Shown here piece by piece: positions 23,301 through 35,444 of a stretch of 64,000 nucleotides of DNA (positions are counted from its first letter, which is position 1; each line of letters starts with the position of its first letter). This stretch comes from Scleroderma bovista (taxonomy: Eukaryota; Basidiomycota; Agaricomycetes; Boletales; Sclerodermataceae). Below the pieces are notes generated by a model. The model did not search any database and was not told the origin of the DNA. It saw only the letters and a program-made list of their open reading frames with translations. The DNA is taken from assembly GCA_037178675.1 (NCBI GenBank), contig JAYMGJ010000068.1, positions 111,198 through 175,197 of the forward strand. The letters are read 5' to 3'. The translations under genes and the position numbers were made by a program.

Positions 23301-24703
23301 AAGTTGTGAGTAAGCTTTACACAGTGATGTGCGATTTCTGACTCGGAACGAATTCTCCTAGGGTGAACTTGCTCACCGACTCATCAAGAAGTTTTATCGG
23401 CGCACCAACAAGAAAAATATTGCTACGGGGCTTACTACACATGAGCGGCGGGTTACACGTATTCGGAAGCAGCTTGATAGTCTTGCGGCTCAAGAGAAAA
23501 TCCCCGAAGCCGAGATATTGGATGACTCATCGCCAGAACATCACCATATCATGCGCGCTCTACCATGCAACGCATTCAACCTTGCGAATTTCCTTAGAGA
23601 GAATCGATCAGATCCTGCAGTGAAGGTGGGTGAAAGTGCAACACACCCTATGCCCTCTAATTCTCACTCCTGCAGAATTTTATACCGAAGATGAAAGACC
23701 ACTTGCTATCTCGACTACATGGCTATGAATATGATGGAGATGAACATTCTTTCACTGATGATGAGCGCAATGATCTCCGGATCATTGGTGGTTTGAACCG
23801 GGCCATTCAATCTACTGTCCTGCGCATTAACTATACTACCTATGATATCCGCCGCGGACAGGATGTCGTGCGACCAGGTTCCAAATGCTTTGTTATGACT
23901 CTCTCACGCGAAGACGGACCTGATGCCCATCCCTTTTGGTACGCCCAGGTGCTCCGCGCATTCCACATCGAGATCCTTCATGTTGGCCCGCATGCACGTT
24001 GTCGCTCTCCACAGACTATGGAACTATTGTGGGTTCGCTGGTTGGGAGTAGAACCCCGGTACCGCTGGGGTTTTCGCAAGGCAAGGCTCCCCAAGGTTGG
24101 TTTTGTTCCGGAGAGCGACGAAAATGCATTCGGTTTTCTGGACCCTTCGCTGGTGATTCGTGCGTGTCACCTCATCCCATCTTTTTCCGATGGCCATACA
24201 ACCAGACTAATGAGGCAAGGAACTTCTGTTGCGAGACATCCAACAGAAGAGGATGATTGGTGTTCATTTTATGTCAACATGTATGCTGTTTTTCATATCT
24301 TTACTCGTATCTGGATGCAGGCTGAAGACGAGTACACAGCTTTGCGGATCGAGATATGTTTTGTCGCTTCGCTGGGATAGGTGTTGGTCACGAGATACAA
24401 TATCCGATGCGAACAGGTTCTGGAGTTCCTCTTGTCGATAATGATCGCAATTCGGAAGGAGATGAAGAACTGGACTCGGACGATGAAGGTGACTGTACTA
24501 GCACCGGTGGGCGTGACATGGATGACATGATTGTAGATGGAGCAAGCATTAGCTGGAATCTGGAAGAGAACAATAGCGAGAAAGACGACTCGGAGTTTGG
24601 GAGTGCCAGTGAGGCAGAATATGCGGACGAACTTGAAGATAGTGAGGCTGATTTGGAAGAGGATAATGGTGCCACCAGCGACGACGAAGATATCAGGTTC
24701 TGA
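20387..24703 (+). CDS. Transposase of the KDZ/Plavaka group (CACTA-like), multi-exon, apparently intact
   Basis: The ATG at 20387 starts a C2H2-like finger (CGSVNCASRTFTTPAALTQH). Splicing gives one continuous frame: exon 20387-20656, exon 20713-about 20834, then a long exon 20905-22179, with further introns near 22180, 22470, 22689, 22842, 23307, 23626 and 24281. The body contains LPARYRDQLPEAPHPV, FDSFRTSFNKFGIAREYRHR, ERVIAGLMFWSDSTQLAQFG, AWPIYLFFGNLSKY, CPCPRCYVPK and VVDLLHEFELGVLKSVLKHL. These are hallmarks of widespread agaricomycete transposases related to Plavaka/KDZ. The C-terminus is acidic (DEELDSDDEGD; ends DDEDIRF). No stop interrupts the spliced frame. Some acceptors are AAG (about 20902-20904), as in other genes here. 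The ends of the element were not found. Which of the related superfamilies it belongs to is uncertain. Confidence 0.8.
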
Positions 24704-25680
24704 CGCACTCATGCTGTGTAAGTTTCTCGAATATTTTGGAACTTAAAACTTAGATCTTCTGGGTTCGCATTGAACAGGATGACTACCAGGGGTGGCACCG
24801 ATACCTATGGAACGTGCGACAGACTCCACGGTTTATACTACTCCATTGTTCAGAAACCCTCTCGTGTTTTGCCTTGTATGTCTAGCAGTGCCTCGGCCAC
24901 CATCGGGGGCTTGTTCGTAGTACTGCATTTGTAAATGACATTATCGCAGTGGTTGTCTAAAATACAAATTGGAAATCCTCGAGGATCCTCTTATGAATTT
25001 TGACTGGGGCTTAAGCTTCAAATCGAGACTATGATGCGCAAAGCAGCCCGTGATGTGATCAACATTCAAAGGTTCTACCTGTACATAACAAGACCAACTC
25101 TAGTGATGTCAATAACAAAGTACATAGCATGTTCCAGTAGTTCTACAGTACATTATAAAGATGTAGCATCCTATCCAGCATCTTCCGTCGTTTGCGACAT
25201 GCATTATCGTGGGTTGATCTTTATGGGCTCCGTCTACCACTTTCATAGCGGTTGATAAATGTGTAATACTACGTTGTATTGTTCAAGCTATCGGGTAAGC
25301 TGCCCCAAACCAATCTAATATTGAGGCATGTCTGCAATCTATTCCATATGTATATAAGGAAATACCATTCCTTGACATATTGCTTCAAATCTCAAATCGC
25401 CCGCGGGAAATATCATTTCACGTGGTTCTACGTGATGTACTAGTACATAGTTTCCCTCCTCGACGCCGATGTGTGACTATGATACAGCATGGCAGCTGCG
25501 ACCTGCGGTGAGTTGCAGAATGTATGTAAAGTGCATGATATATTGAATATGTTGCATTATGTACTATGTAGTATGTACTTGTCGTGAAACGCGACGCGCG
25601 TGACGTATACATAATTATTCTTCCGAGGACGCGTCTGCCTTTCAATTCTTCAACCTTCCCAACAGTCCGAGGAAACACCA
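24704..25680. other. Intergenic region upstream of MSH2
   Basis: No gene is seen. The segment is A/T-rich with repeated GTACTAGTACAT and TATGTAGTA-type strings (25437-25446, 25558-25577). The last 100 bp are pyrimidine-rich, as is usual before fungal start codons. Confidence 0.4.
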
Positions 25681-28600
25681 TGTCGTTGATGTACGGAAAA
25701 GAAAAAGACGCAGACCATGACCTTGCACACGCTTCGGATCCGGGATTCGTTGCATTCTTCTCAAAGCTACCTAAAAAATCCCCCACAGAGGATGGCGTCG
25801 TCCGTCTCTTTGACCGTGGCGACTTCTACTCTGTGCATGGACAAGATGCCCACTACGTCGCTGCACACGTCTTTCGCACGAACTCCGTGCTCAAGTATCT
25901 TGGCGCTGGGGGGAAAGCGGGTGGCCTGCCTAGTGTCACCCTCAACTACACGCTCGGTCACCAGTTCTTGAGAGAGGCCCTGACAGTAAAACAACTGAGA
26001 GTTGAAATATGGGTCCCTGCTCCAGGCCAGGGAAGGAAAGTTGCTAAGTTTGTGCTGCAAAAGGAGGTGAGTACTACTGGCTACGCAAAAAACTCCACTG
26101 TTCAACACCACACAGGCATCTCCCGGAAACCTCCAAGCAGTCGAGGATCTTCTCTTTGCAAACTCAGACGTCCTTTCCGCTCCGATCGTTGTTGCCATTA
26201 AAATAGCATCCTCTTCTGGCCCAGACAAGGCAAAGGTCAAATCTGTGTCCATTGCTTATGCCGACACGAGTGTTCGAGAACTTGGAGTTGCAGAGTTCGC
26301 TGACAATGACCTCTTTTCAAACACGGAGGTATTTTGTACGCTATATTGTAAACGAGATTTAGACTGAGGGCCTTGTGGGCAGTCCCTTATTATTCAGCTC
26401 TCGGTAAAGGAAGCAGTCATCCCGACTGGCACTGTATCTGGCAAGACTGACCGTGATATTGAACTCAATAAGCTCAAGGCAGTCCTTGAGAGGTGCAATG
26501 TTGTTATTTCGGAACGAAAACCAAGTACGCTACCTTCCAATCTGCTGAGAAGTATCTGATTGACAAATTACATAGGCGAATTTACACCAAGAAATGTCGA
26601 AGACGATGTGAGAAAACTCACACAAACTGAGGATGAAATGGAAACATCAGGCGTGAAATGTTTATCCCTTTCCTCAGTCTTGCTGAGGATACCTGGTTAA
26701 CCCGTTTACAGCATTCCCATCTCCTGCAGCACTGGCAGCCCTCATCAATTATCTCGCTTTAACCACTGACCCTTCTAATTTCGGCGCATATACTCTCCGC
26801 ATCCATGACCTTGCTCGGTATATGCGTCTGGATGCGAGTGCAGTCCGAGCGTTGGGACTCATCAGTTTCGAGGCTGGAGTAGGCAATTAGTTCGTAAGGT
26901 AGCGATCAAATGAAGCTGACACCGCTGTGCAGGGTACTATTAACAAGTCCTCTACACTTTTGGGCTTGCTCAACAAGTGCAAGACGGCGCAGGGCACGCG
27001 ACTTCTGGGGACATGGCTTAAGCAGCCGCTTGTGAACTTGCATGAGATTCGTGGGTAACATTTTGGATACCTAACTCTGCATTCCAGTCTCATGAGGGTA
27101 TTTCCTTTCAGGTAAGAGACAGGATTTAGTAGAGACCTTTGTGGATGACTCGTCGACCAGGAGGACCTTGCAGGTATGCACACGGTGTGGTTTCACATCT
27201 TTCGTACTCACCCATCGACGTGTGAATAGGACGACTACCTTAAGTTGATGCCTGACCTCCACCGCATAAGTAAGCGCTTTAAGAAAGGGGTCGCTTCGTT
27301 GGAGGACGTGGTCAGAGTATATCAAGTTGTGCTGAAGGCATGTTTTCTGTGCCAATTTCTAATGTCTTGGCCTAAATGTCGCATCCCACCAAGACGCCTG
27401 GCTTGCTTGAGGTCCTCAGTGGCATTGAATGCGAGCACGAGGCCCACAGGACACTTGTGAAAGAAGTATATCTGGAACCATTTGGGGTAGGTTACCGGGC
27501 TCCAAGAAAGCCATAACATGTCACTCAGTCCGATCGATCCGAACAGACGCACTCCGAAAAGCTCACCAAGTACTCTGAAATGGTCGAAACAACGCTGGAT
27601 CTGGCATCACTGGATACGCATACCTACACTATCAAACCAGAGTATGATGAGGGTCTGCGGGCATTGTCGGAGAAGATCATGGAGGTGAGTTTCTCTTGAT
27701 TCGTTTACCCTCTCTCGGAGATGCGCCGTAGTAGTCTTGTACCAGGGCTGATGCATGTCCTGTAGGTGCGGGATGGCCTGGATGCGGAACATCGTACTGC
27801 TGGGAGGGACCTTGGTTTTGAGCTTGATAAAAAACTTCATCTTGAAAACTCGGCTACTTATGGGTACTGCTTCCGATTGACCAAGAACGTAAGCGATTTA
27901 ACTATTGTCCCCGCACACGACCGTATCCTTGTGACCACTGCAGGATGCCAAAGTACTTTCGAAAAACAAGAAGTACATCGAGCTCGGCACCACCAAATCG
28001 GGCGTCTACTTCACAACGAAAGCTCTGAAGTCGTTGGCAACGGAATACCAGGAAACGACTGACGATTATCAGCGTACACAGTCAGGTTTGGTCAAGGAAG
28101 TTGTCAGCATCGCTTGTGAGTGGTAGTTGTCTAAGGCCAGTGCTGATGCTGATATCATGGGGCTTAGCGACCTACACACCAGTTTTGGAGAGCTTAGACC
28201 ATGTACTAGCCCACTTGGATGTCATTGTCAGGTTTGTGGGTTGTCCTGATTCCTGTGTGCGGATGGACTTACCCTGTCATTGATGCAGCTTCGCACATGT
28301 TTCGGTAAATGCACCCGAACCATATGTTAAACCGACGGTTTTGGAGAAAGGCATGCCCATTAACTTTCACTTCAATGTTCGTTCTGACATGTATGGCTGG
28401 CTTAGGAGAGAGTAGTCTTATTCTGAAAGACGCCCGCCATCCCTGTCTGGAAGTCCAGGATGAAATTAGCTTTATTGCGAATGACGTGGAGATGGTGAGA
28501 GGGGAGGGTGAATTCCAGATAATAAGTACTGCGACATTTATCGTTTCCTACCACACCGCTAACTCTGGCACTGAAGCTGGACCAAATATGGGCGGCAAGA

Positions 28601-29784
28601 GCACGTATATTCGACAGGTATGATTATCTCATTCGTTTGTGAGTGGGCTCTCAAGCGGAAACTGGTAACATAGGTTGGGGTAATAGCACTGATGGCACAG
28701 ACGGGGTGTTTCGTCCCCTGCTCATCTGCCACGCTTCCTATTTTTGACTCGGTGTTGTGTCGAGTCGGTGCGGGCGACTCCCAGCTCAAGGGTGTGTCGA
28801 CATTCATGGCTGAGATGCTTGAGACGGCTTCCATCTTAAGAGTACGTTTATTATTCCATGAGAGTAGATTTTCCCCGTGCGTTCCTGTGCTCATTGGGTG
28901 ACAGTCTGCAACGAAGAACTCATTAATCATCATCGACGAGTTGGGTAGAGGTCAGGATGATGTCATCACCATTGTGCTTGGTCTTCTTCACACACGGTCA
29001 CCACAGGGACTTCGACTTACGACGGTTTTGGGCTCGCTTGGGCCATATCAGAGTGCGTCACCACGCACCGAGTCCCTTGCCTGATTCTGATCGTTAGCTT
29101 ATCTCTCCCAGACACATAGCGTCCAAGATCCGAGCGTTCTGTCTATTCGCCACCCATTTTCACGAATTGACTTCACTGGATCAGCAGATTTCGCACGTGA
29201 AAAACTTGCATGTTGTAGCCCACGTAGGACAGGATGATGGGTCACAAGAGAGGGATATCACCCTCTTGTACAAAGTTCAGCCCGGTATTTATCTTCGCGG
29301 ATCGTACTTGTGCTAGCGATGTTGATTTGTCGCAGGTGTCTCGGATCAAAGCTTTGGAATACACGTTGCAAAATTGGCCAATTTCCCGGACAACGTAGTC
29401 AAGGTTGTACAAAAGCCCCCCTTGAATGGTTTTGAATTCTGACCTGTGGGCAGCTCGCGAAACGCAAGGCAGATGAGCTTGAAGACTTCGCAGTTGGTGT
29501 GTACTATAAGCTGCATAGAACTACAATTTCACTGACATGAAACCAATTTTTTAGGTCAAGACTCCCAACCAGAGCACTCGGACGAAGTGACGGAAGAGGG
29601 TATCCGCATAGTAGAAGAGCTCCTTCGAAAATGGTCTCAATCTACGAGCACCGATGGTGAAGATGTCGTCATGGAAGATGTTTCGCCAGAGGCGCAGCTA
29701 GAAGAGTTGCGTCGGTGTGTGGAGGAGTTCCGACCTCAGATCGAACGTAATGCATGGGTACAATCTCTGATCGCATCTCTGTAA
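25681..29784 (+). CDS. MSH2: DNA mismatch repair ATPase MSH2
   Basis: MSH2 partners with MSH6 or MSH3 to recognise mismatches in the nucleus. The start is ATG 25681 ([14 protein letters not shown]); the mismatch-binding domain follows ([14 protein letters not shown]). The lever region reads [20 protein letters not shown] and [20 protein letters not shown]. The ATPase domain has [14 protein letters not shown] (about 28576-28617), [40 protein letters not shown] (across an intron) and [13 protein letters not shown]. It ends [12 protein letters not shown] at 29784. About eighteen short exons are needed. Several introns have GC donors (27338, 28351, possibly 26651). One junction (about 27053 to 27112, after LVNLHEIR) does not keep frame with any GT or GC donor I can see; a single extra G there would explain it. 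The rest is intact, so the gene is probably functional or only just damaged. Confidence 0.88.
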
Positions 29785-30096
29785 TATATGCATTTTTCCT
29801 GGTACATTCTGCTTGCTTTCATCACATCGTTGCTATTTTCTACATGTAATTTGTGTCTAGGTCCGTACGGTTGCGTTCGCTACCCCTGCTAGGGAATGGC
29901 TTGTTACACAACTTGCGTCCCTAATCTCTGAGGGTGTGGGCATAGAGTGGGCAGAGAATGTAGATGGTTGGCATGCAGAGGTCTGCTAGCACAACTTACA
30001 TAAGAGCCAAAGTGGCGAGTCGGAATACCGATCAAACTCCGAGATGTCGCCCTATCACCCGTGTCGATACAAACAGTACAACTTGAAGGTGCAAAT
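29785..30096. other. Tail-to-tail spacer between MSH2 and TRM4
   Basis: The two genes converge here with 312 bp between stops. It must hold both 3' UTRs and polyadenylation signals; no specific signal was identified. Confidence 0.5.
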
Positions 30097-33000
30097 TTAT
30101 TCGTGTTCTTCCGCATCACCGTCGACACTATCCTGGTCATTTCCTCCGTCTCTGTCATCCTCCAGGTCTCCGGGCTCACCAGCAGTCGTTGCCTCTGCAC
30201 CTGGACCAGCCAGTTTCTTCTTGCGACCCTGCTCACGCGCAGCGACAGTGAGATCCTCACCGAAAAGGCGTAGGCTCAAGGCACTGATGTATCGCATTTA
30301 GAAGTTCAGAAAAATCGAAGTGAGTGTGTACCGAAGCGAGGGCGAGATGCAGGACCGCACCTTTTTGCTTTTTTGTCGATCATGAGTGATATAGACACGT
30401 TGGACTTCCATAGCGGTAGGACGAGGTCCCGGGAGAGTCTTCTCACCAACCTCGAATCAGTGGGGAGAAGAATATTGGAAAGAATAGACATACGTCGTAT
30501 CCGACGACATTCCGGCAATGAAACGAGCGACATGACTGCCGAAGCCTACAGAACAGGGAGGGCGCTTTTAACACACGATGGGAACACAAATTAAACGGGC
30601 GAATTTTCCCACACATACCTCTGGCCTCCATCTCTGACTTAAACGGCTCCACAAACGACGTACAAAGAGGGTAATAACTCTGTAGAAGGACCCTTAATGA
30701 TCCGAAATCCACGTGCATGATCGTTTCCGGCTTGATATACGGCAACACGACAGGCAGACCCTCACCAAGCACGCGGTACTGCGCGTCGATGCCCCTGGCC
30801 GCTTCCTGCTTCGTTATAACCTTTGTGCCGCTGGCCATGAGCCTCATACGAGTGTAGTCATTGGCCTGCACGACGGACTTGACGAGAGAGTTGGTAAGGT
30901 AAAAGGATCGGACGGGTTCGCCTGCCGGATTCCGCACAAGGACATTGGAGGAGGGGAAAGATGGAGCTAAGTTGAGTTGGTTTCTGAGAAATGGACATTA
31001 TAGTCGCCTGTTCGTGGACAAGGATGTAAATGAACGACTCACATACAAGTAAGCAATGCCGGATCGTCCGGTTGCAGAAACGTATGTGGCATCTCCTTGA
31101 ACGAGGGATCGGCGAGTGTGGCCTTTCCGTGGGCAGTTTCTGACATTTGACCTATTGTCTCATGTTTCCCATCGATAGTAATGGGGTCCATGGCATCGGT
31201 GTCAACCCTCGAGATTGCAATGTCGTCCTTCGCCACTTGTGTCTGCGTGTTCGTTTCCAGTCTCACTTTCTTTGTCTCCGGGGCATGACTTGGTGTGTCT
31301 GAGTCTTCCGCCACGCGTTTTCTTGCGTAAACGAATGTATATAGCAGAAACAACGCGCACGAGTAATTAGGAACTTACGGAACTTGTGCAGAGTTGAATA
31401 TGTTGTGACTGGCTTTGCGTTCGAACACAGCAACAAAAAATCCACCCGTGTCTTGAAGATGTGGGTATACGCGCATACTAACGTCCGACGTCCATTCATT
31501 ACCAACCTAGCATTCAAAAAAAAAAAGAAGACTTGCCATCGCTCAAGGTGCAGAGTGTCAATATTACTAGGTGGCCAATGAGTTTCCAACAATCTAGTGT
31601 CAGCACGCTTGTCCTCAGGAAGGCTTAGGATGTATGCGTCATATGAACCGAAACAGGTGTTTACATTGCGGTCGATGGTGGGGGTCCAGGTGGCGAGCCC
31701 TGGGCGTCGAATTAGCTGTGGAAGTTGTTTTGAAACATCCACAAGCTCGAACTCTGATGGGATGTGTTCGTCAGATGACAAATGTATTGTAACAATGACC
31801 ATACCAAGATTGGAGTTGAGAGCAGCTGCTACGACAGCTTCGTTCTCTACCGGATTGAGTGAGCAGGTTGAGTACACGATTCGACCATCCGGGGCAAGCA
31901 TCCGCATGGCACGTTGCAAGATGCGGGTCTGGAGACTTCATTGAAAGTATCATAGGTAAGTCAGGTAGCGTCCCTTTGCAAGCAAACACAAACCTATGCA
32001 AGCCATTCCCATCCATTGGCTGCCAACGTTTCCAGATCCCAAGGTTCTTCCTCAATGTACCGTCCCCACTGCACGGTACGTCACACAATATCCTATCAAA
32101 TAATAGCTGGCTCGAAGTCTTTACTGAGCGACGGTTATCATGGGGGCACGATGGGAGCTTAAGTACGGGATAGATAGACGCGTCGAGGTTGGTGACCATG
32201 AATGCAGGGCTGGGAAGACGGGCTGATTGATGGATGAGAAGATGGGAACGGCGACTATCGCTATCGTTGGCGATTAGTAAACCGGGTGGTATTGATGAAG
32301 AAGTTGTTGTATCATCGGCGTGTAGTGCCTCTAGTAGTTGGGCTGTCTTGTAGTGAAGATACATATTCAGATGAATGCAAGACAAGTGTGCCAAATACCT
32401 TTGAGCCAGGAGCAGCACACAGGTCGATAACCTAATAAGGTTAGGATGGTGGTCGCACAAGACAGATACGCGAGTGAACATACTTTATGATGCGGCTGGA
32501 CGTCCATGAAAAGCGGGGGTAGCATACTTACTGCTTCTTGCCGTGATATGTTTCCCTGAATGTTCAACGTGTGTGAGAAATCATAGACCACTGCAGACCA
32601 TATGACTGACCACATCGGTCTCGTGTACCAAGAAGGAATGGAACTTTTTGAACTCTGGAGAGCGTCTGAGCACTTTTTTTGAGACGTTGAACTGCCATGC
32701 AAGACCATCTGGATACCTGACCACTGTACATCATGGTACAACGAGAATGGGGGACATCTGATCTTACCATGGGATGTTGGTGGGAGGTGGAATGGCCTCG
32801 CCCTCGAATACAAGGTGGTTCAGGGTGGGGACATATATTTTTTGGATAGTATCACCAAGGGTGTGAGCGATGCTTTTGCATCAGGTGAGTGTGTCGTTCT
32901 ACAGTGGAAAGGGATCGCATACTCTCTACTGCCAGTGATACGAAATGTCGTTGGCAGTGGACGTCTGAAAGCATCCATCAACTGATCCCACTCGTCATCT

Positions 33001-33159
33001 GGGACAATATTCTGTGCTTTGTAGTAATCAGCGAATCGCTGGTTGTGCATCCCCTGTGCGCCGACGTAGTCATTTGTATTCCTCCGCTGTCTCTTCTGCA
33101 ACGGGGTCAGCGTAGCAGCGGTGAGCAATGGACGGACATGCCTTGGACGATCTTGCCAT
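30097..33159 (-). CDS. TRM4: RNA (cytosine-5) methyltransferase, TRM4/NSUN2 family
   Basis: This family methylates cytosine-5 in tRNA (and other RNA) with S-adenosylmethionine, largely in the nucleus. The start MARSSK (33159-33142) is joined by a 46 bp GC-AG intron to KRQRRNTNDYVG. Then come RFADYYKAQNIVPDDEWDQL, RPLPTTFRITGSR, the SAM-binding VIDLCAAPGSKTAQLLEALH (spanning introns), the motif IV catalytic DVPCSGDGTLRKNLGIWKRW and the motif VI cysteine in IVYSTCSLNPVENEAVVAAA. After these come FELVDVSKQLPQLIRRPGLA, VYPHLQDTGGFFVAVFERK and a C-terminal PUA-like part (LVLPLWKSNVSISLMIDKKA). It ends in an acidic tail (DAEEHE). Fourteen exons join without a stop. One intron (donor at 31536) is a textbook GC-AG case. 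An upstream in-frame ATG at 33272 would need a different first exon and is less family-like. Confidence 0.88.
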
Positions 33160-33293
33160 GAGAGGACGGATGAGTCATTCTGGGTTCCGTCGATGCCGTG
33201 CTTACGCGGCCGCAGCTGACATAATCGAGATTCGAGCCACGGCGACCCACTACGCTTTTTCACTCCAACCATCTCTTATCTCTCCCCGCAGCC
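33160..33293. promoter_or_regulatory. Shared bidirectional promoter, TRM4-like gene and bZIP gene
   Basis: Only 134 bp separate the predicted start codons of the divergent TRM4-like (minus) and bZIP (plus) genes, so both 5' UTRs and promoters must fit here or overlap. A pyrimidine-rich run ending CCCCGCAG directly before the bZIP ATG could also be a splice acceptor of an upstream 5' UTR exon. No TATA box is obvious. Confidence 0.6.
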
Positions 33294-35444
33294 ATGGAGT
33301 CGCTCCAGCTCTCGTTCGATCCGTCGCTCGACGACTTCTTCAACCTCGACGCACTCAGCGCCCCCGTACAGCCCGCCCTCAGCGCCTCGGGCTCCCAGTC
33401 GTCGGCCTCTCCTCGCTCTCCCTTTCCCTTCCAAAGCATGCCGCCCACTCCCCCGCCGTTCTTCTCCGCTGCATCCATACAACATGCATCTGCATCAGAC
33501 GATCCGTTCTTCAGTTTCTTCATGGATGACGACTTCTCAAAGGCTCCCTCCTTGCCACCCGCAGTCTCGCCATACGACTTTCTCACCAACCCAGGCAGCT
33601 CAGGTATCAACTTGGCCCCATCTGCCACCATATCTATTTCACCAGATGCTTCCTCATCTCCCACATCTCCCACGGGCTACTCCCACTCCCCTCAACCTAG
33701 CTTCGGTATCGACCCACAGTTGGTAGGGACCCCTGCCACCTCGAGGGCACTCTCTGACTTCGACGAGGAAGAATATTACTCTTCCACGTCACATGCCCCT
33801 CTTGAAGAAGAGGAAGAAAGGGAGGAAGATCCTCCTTCAACATCTGCCAAATCCACCGCACGTGCGAAGGTGTCCCGCAAGGGCACCGTTCTCTCAGGTG
33901 GCGTCAAGAAGACATCCGCCACCACCGACAAGGAGAACACAGCCAAGGACACGAAGTCCAAGAAAGACCCCGCCCCGCTCAAAATCCTCGAACCAGAGGA
34001 TTGGCGCCCAAGTCCAGAAGAGTACAAGAAAATGTCTAGCAAGGAGAAGAGGCAACTCCGCAACAAGATCAGTGCACGAAATTTTCGTGTCCGACGCAAG
34101 GGTCAGCTTTCTCTTCCTTCTCTTACCGTTCCTTTCACTTCCCCTTTTGTTGACTTTCCTCCTCCAACAGAGTACATCACCACTCTCGAGGGCGATATCG
34201 CAGAGCGCGATCGCCTCATCGATGCTATTCGTTCCGAACTCGGCTCTTCAAGATCCGAGAACATTGCTCTCCGACAGGAAATTTCTGCTCTCAAAAAGTG
34301 TCTACTCGAGGGACGGGGGCTACCAGACCTCCCTCCTCCCGCGGAACTCCTTCCGTCCCCTGCCTCGCCTCCTATTGCATCCACTTCCAATGCAGTAGCT
34401 AGCAGTTCCAGTTCTTCGATCGTCACCCCCAACACCCAAAAGGATCTACCTACCTCACCTCGTCTTGGCAACAGGGCCTTCTGGGGTGGCCTTGGTGGCA
34501 TGGGTGTCACCCCCGTGCACACTACCTTCATACCACCGATCGCTGTGTTGGCATCCAAAGCCTCATCAGCTTCCAGCAACCCGATTCTCCAACCCTCGAT
34601 ATTCTACGAGGAAACCATTCGCTCAAGGACACTCCAAGAGAATATCAACCCTGGCCTCAATCCCATTGCACAACACAGTCTCATCGAGAAGAAAGGTTCC
34701 ACAAACATCAACCCCAATCTCAATCAATTGGGCGGCATAGGTGCATTTGATGCATTTACTGACGCCAACCCTTTCACGCTCAAGTCGCTCGATGCATATC
34801 GCATGCAGCTGTGGGGAAAAATGGCAGCTCAACAGTATGCCCATGCACAACAGACCCACACACCCCCAAGCTCTCCCCCGATGGCACCGAGTGGACTCGC
34901 GAGTGGGCTTCGGCCGCACTTCTTCATGGGACCGACGAAGGTGGGCGGGATGCTATCGCCGAAGGCATCTGCTGTTGGGCTTGGCGCTGGTGCATATCCA
35001 TCATCGCCATCGCCTCCTCCACCCACACGGTCGTCATCTTCCCTTTACGATATCCCTACCGGTCCTACTCGCGAGCAGGCGGTCATCGCTGCCCTTGCGA
35101 GTCAGACCCTACTCGGAAAACTTGGCCAGGCATTCTGGGATGCCTTCTCTGGTTCTTCCTCAGCAAGTTCATTGACACATCTCACGCCTACTTCTGCCAC
35201 TATGGGTAAACAATGGGATACGGAGAAAGTTCGCAAAGTTTTGGAGGGCAGGGCTGTGCTCAAGGTTGTGGATGTAGAGCCTGCCCAGCCTGGCTCTTTG
35301 TCGGCCACTTTGCCAGTATCGACTGCACAGAAGGTCAAAGGTTCGGAGAAGTCCAAATCTGGGGGACAGTGCTGTACTGCTGCACTGACGGATATTCTGG
35401 AGGAGTCGATGCGGAGCTTGACGCTAGGGAAGAAGATGAATTGA
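33294..35444 (+). CDS. bZIP transcription factor, about 693 residues
   Basis: The ATG lies in a strong context (GCAGCCATGG). Two exons, 33294-34101 and 34171-35444, flank a 69 bp intron that happens to be readable in frame; splicing it out restores RRK-EYITTLE. The N-terminus is Ser/Pro-rich with an acidic patch (LEEEEEREEDPP), followed by the basic region KEKRQLRNKISARNFRVRRK and a zipper (EYITTLEGDIAERDRLIDAI, continuing with regularly spaced hydrophobics). The NxxSARNFRxRRKEY form of the basic region is common among basidiomycete bZIPs. The C-terminal half is low-complexity with GL/SP-rich segments. It ends LTLGKKMN. Nuclear DNA-binding follows from the family; targets are unknown. Confidence 0.9.
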   Translation: MESLQLSFDPSLDDFFNLDALSAPVQPALSASGSQSSASPRSPFPFQSMPPTPPPFFSAASIQHASASDDPFFSFFMDDDFSKAPSLPPAVSPYDFLTNPGSSGINLAPSATISISPDASSSPTSPTGYSHSPQPSFGIDPQLVGTPATSRALSDFDEEEYYSSTSHAPLEEEEEREEDPPSTSAKSTARAKVSRKGTVLSGGVKKTSATTDKENTAKDTKSKKDPAPLKILEPEDWRPSPEEYKKMSSKEKRQLRNKISARNFRVRRKGQLSLPSLTVPFTSPFVDFPPPTEYITTLEGDIAERDRLIDAIRSELGSSRSENIALRQEISALKKCLLEGRGLPDLPPPAELLPSPASPPIASTSNAVASSSSSSIVTPNTQKDLPTSPRLGNRAFWGGLGGMGVTPVHTTFIPPIAVLASKASSASSNPILQPSIFYEETIRSRTLQENINPGLNPIAQHSLIEKKGSTNINPNLNQLGGIGAFDAFTDANPFTLKSLDAYRMQLWGKMAAQQYAHAQQTHTPPSSPPMAPSGLASGLRPHFFMGPTKVGGMLSPKASAVGLGAGAYPSSPSPPPPTRSSSSLYDIPTGPTREQAVIAALASQTLLGKLGQAFWDAFSGSSSASSLTHLTPTSATMGKQWDTEKVRKVLEGRAVLKVVDVEPAQPGSLSATLPVSTAQKVKGSEKSKSGGQCCTAALTDILEESMRSLTLGKKMN

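Noticed and set aside
32820..33272. ATG at 33272 as start of the TRM4-like protein
   Set aside because: The residues before the conserved part are not family-like. ATG at 33159 with a GC-AG intron gives MARSSK-KRQRR and a better fit.
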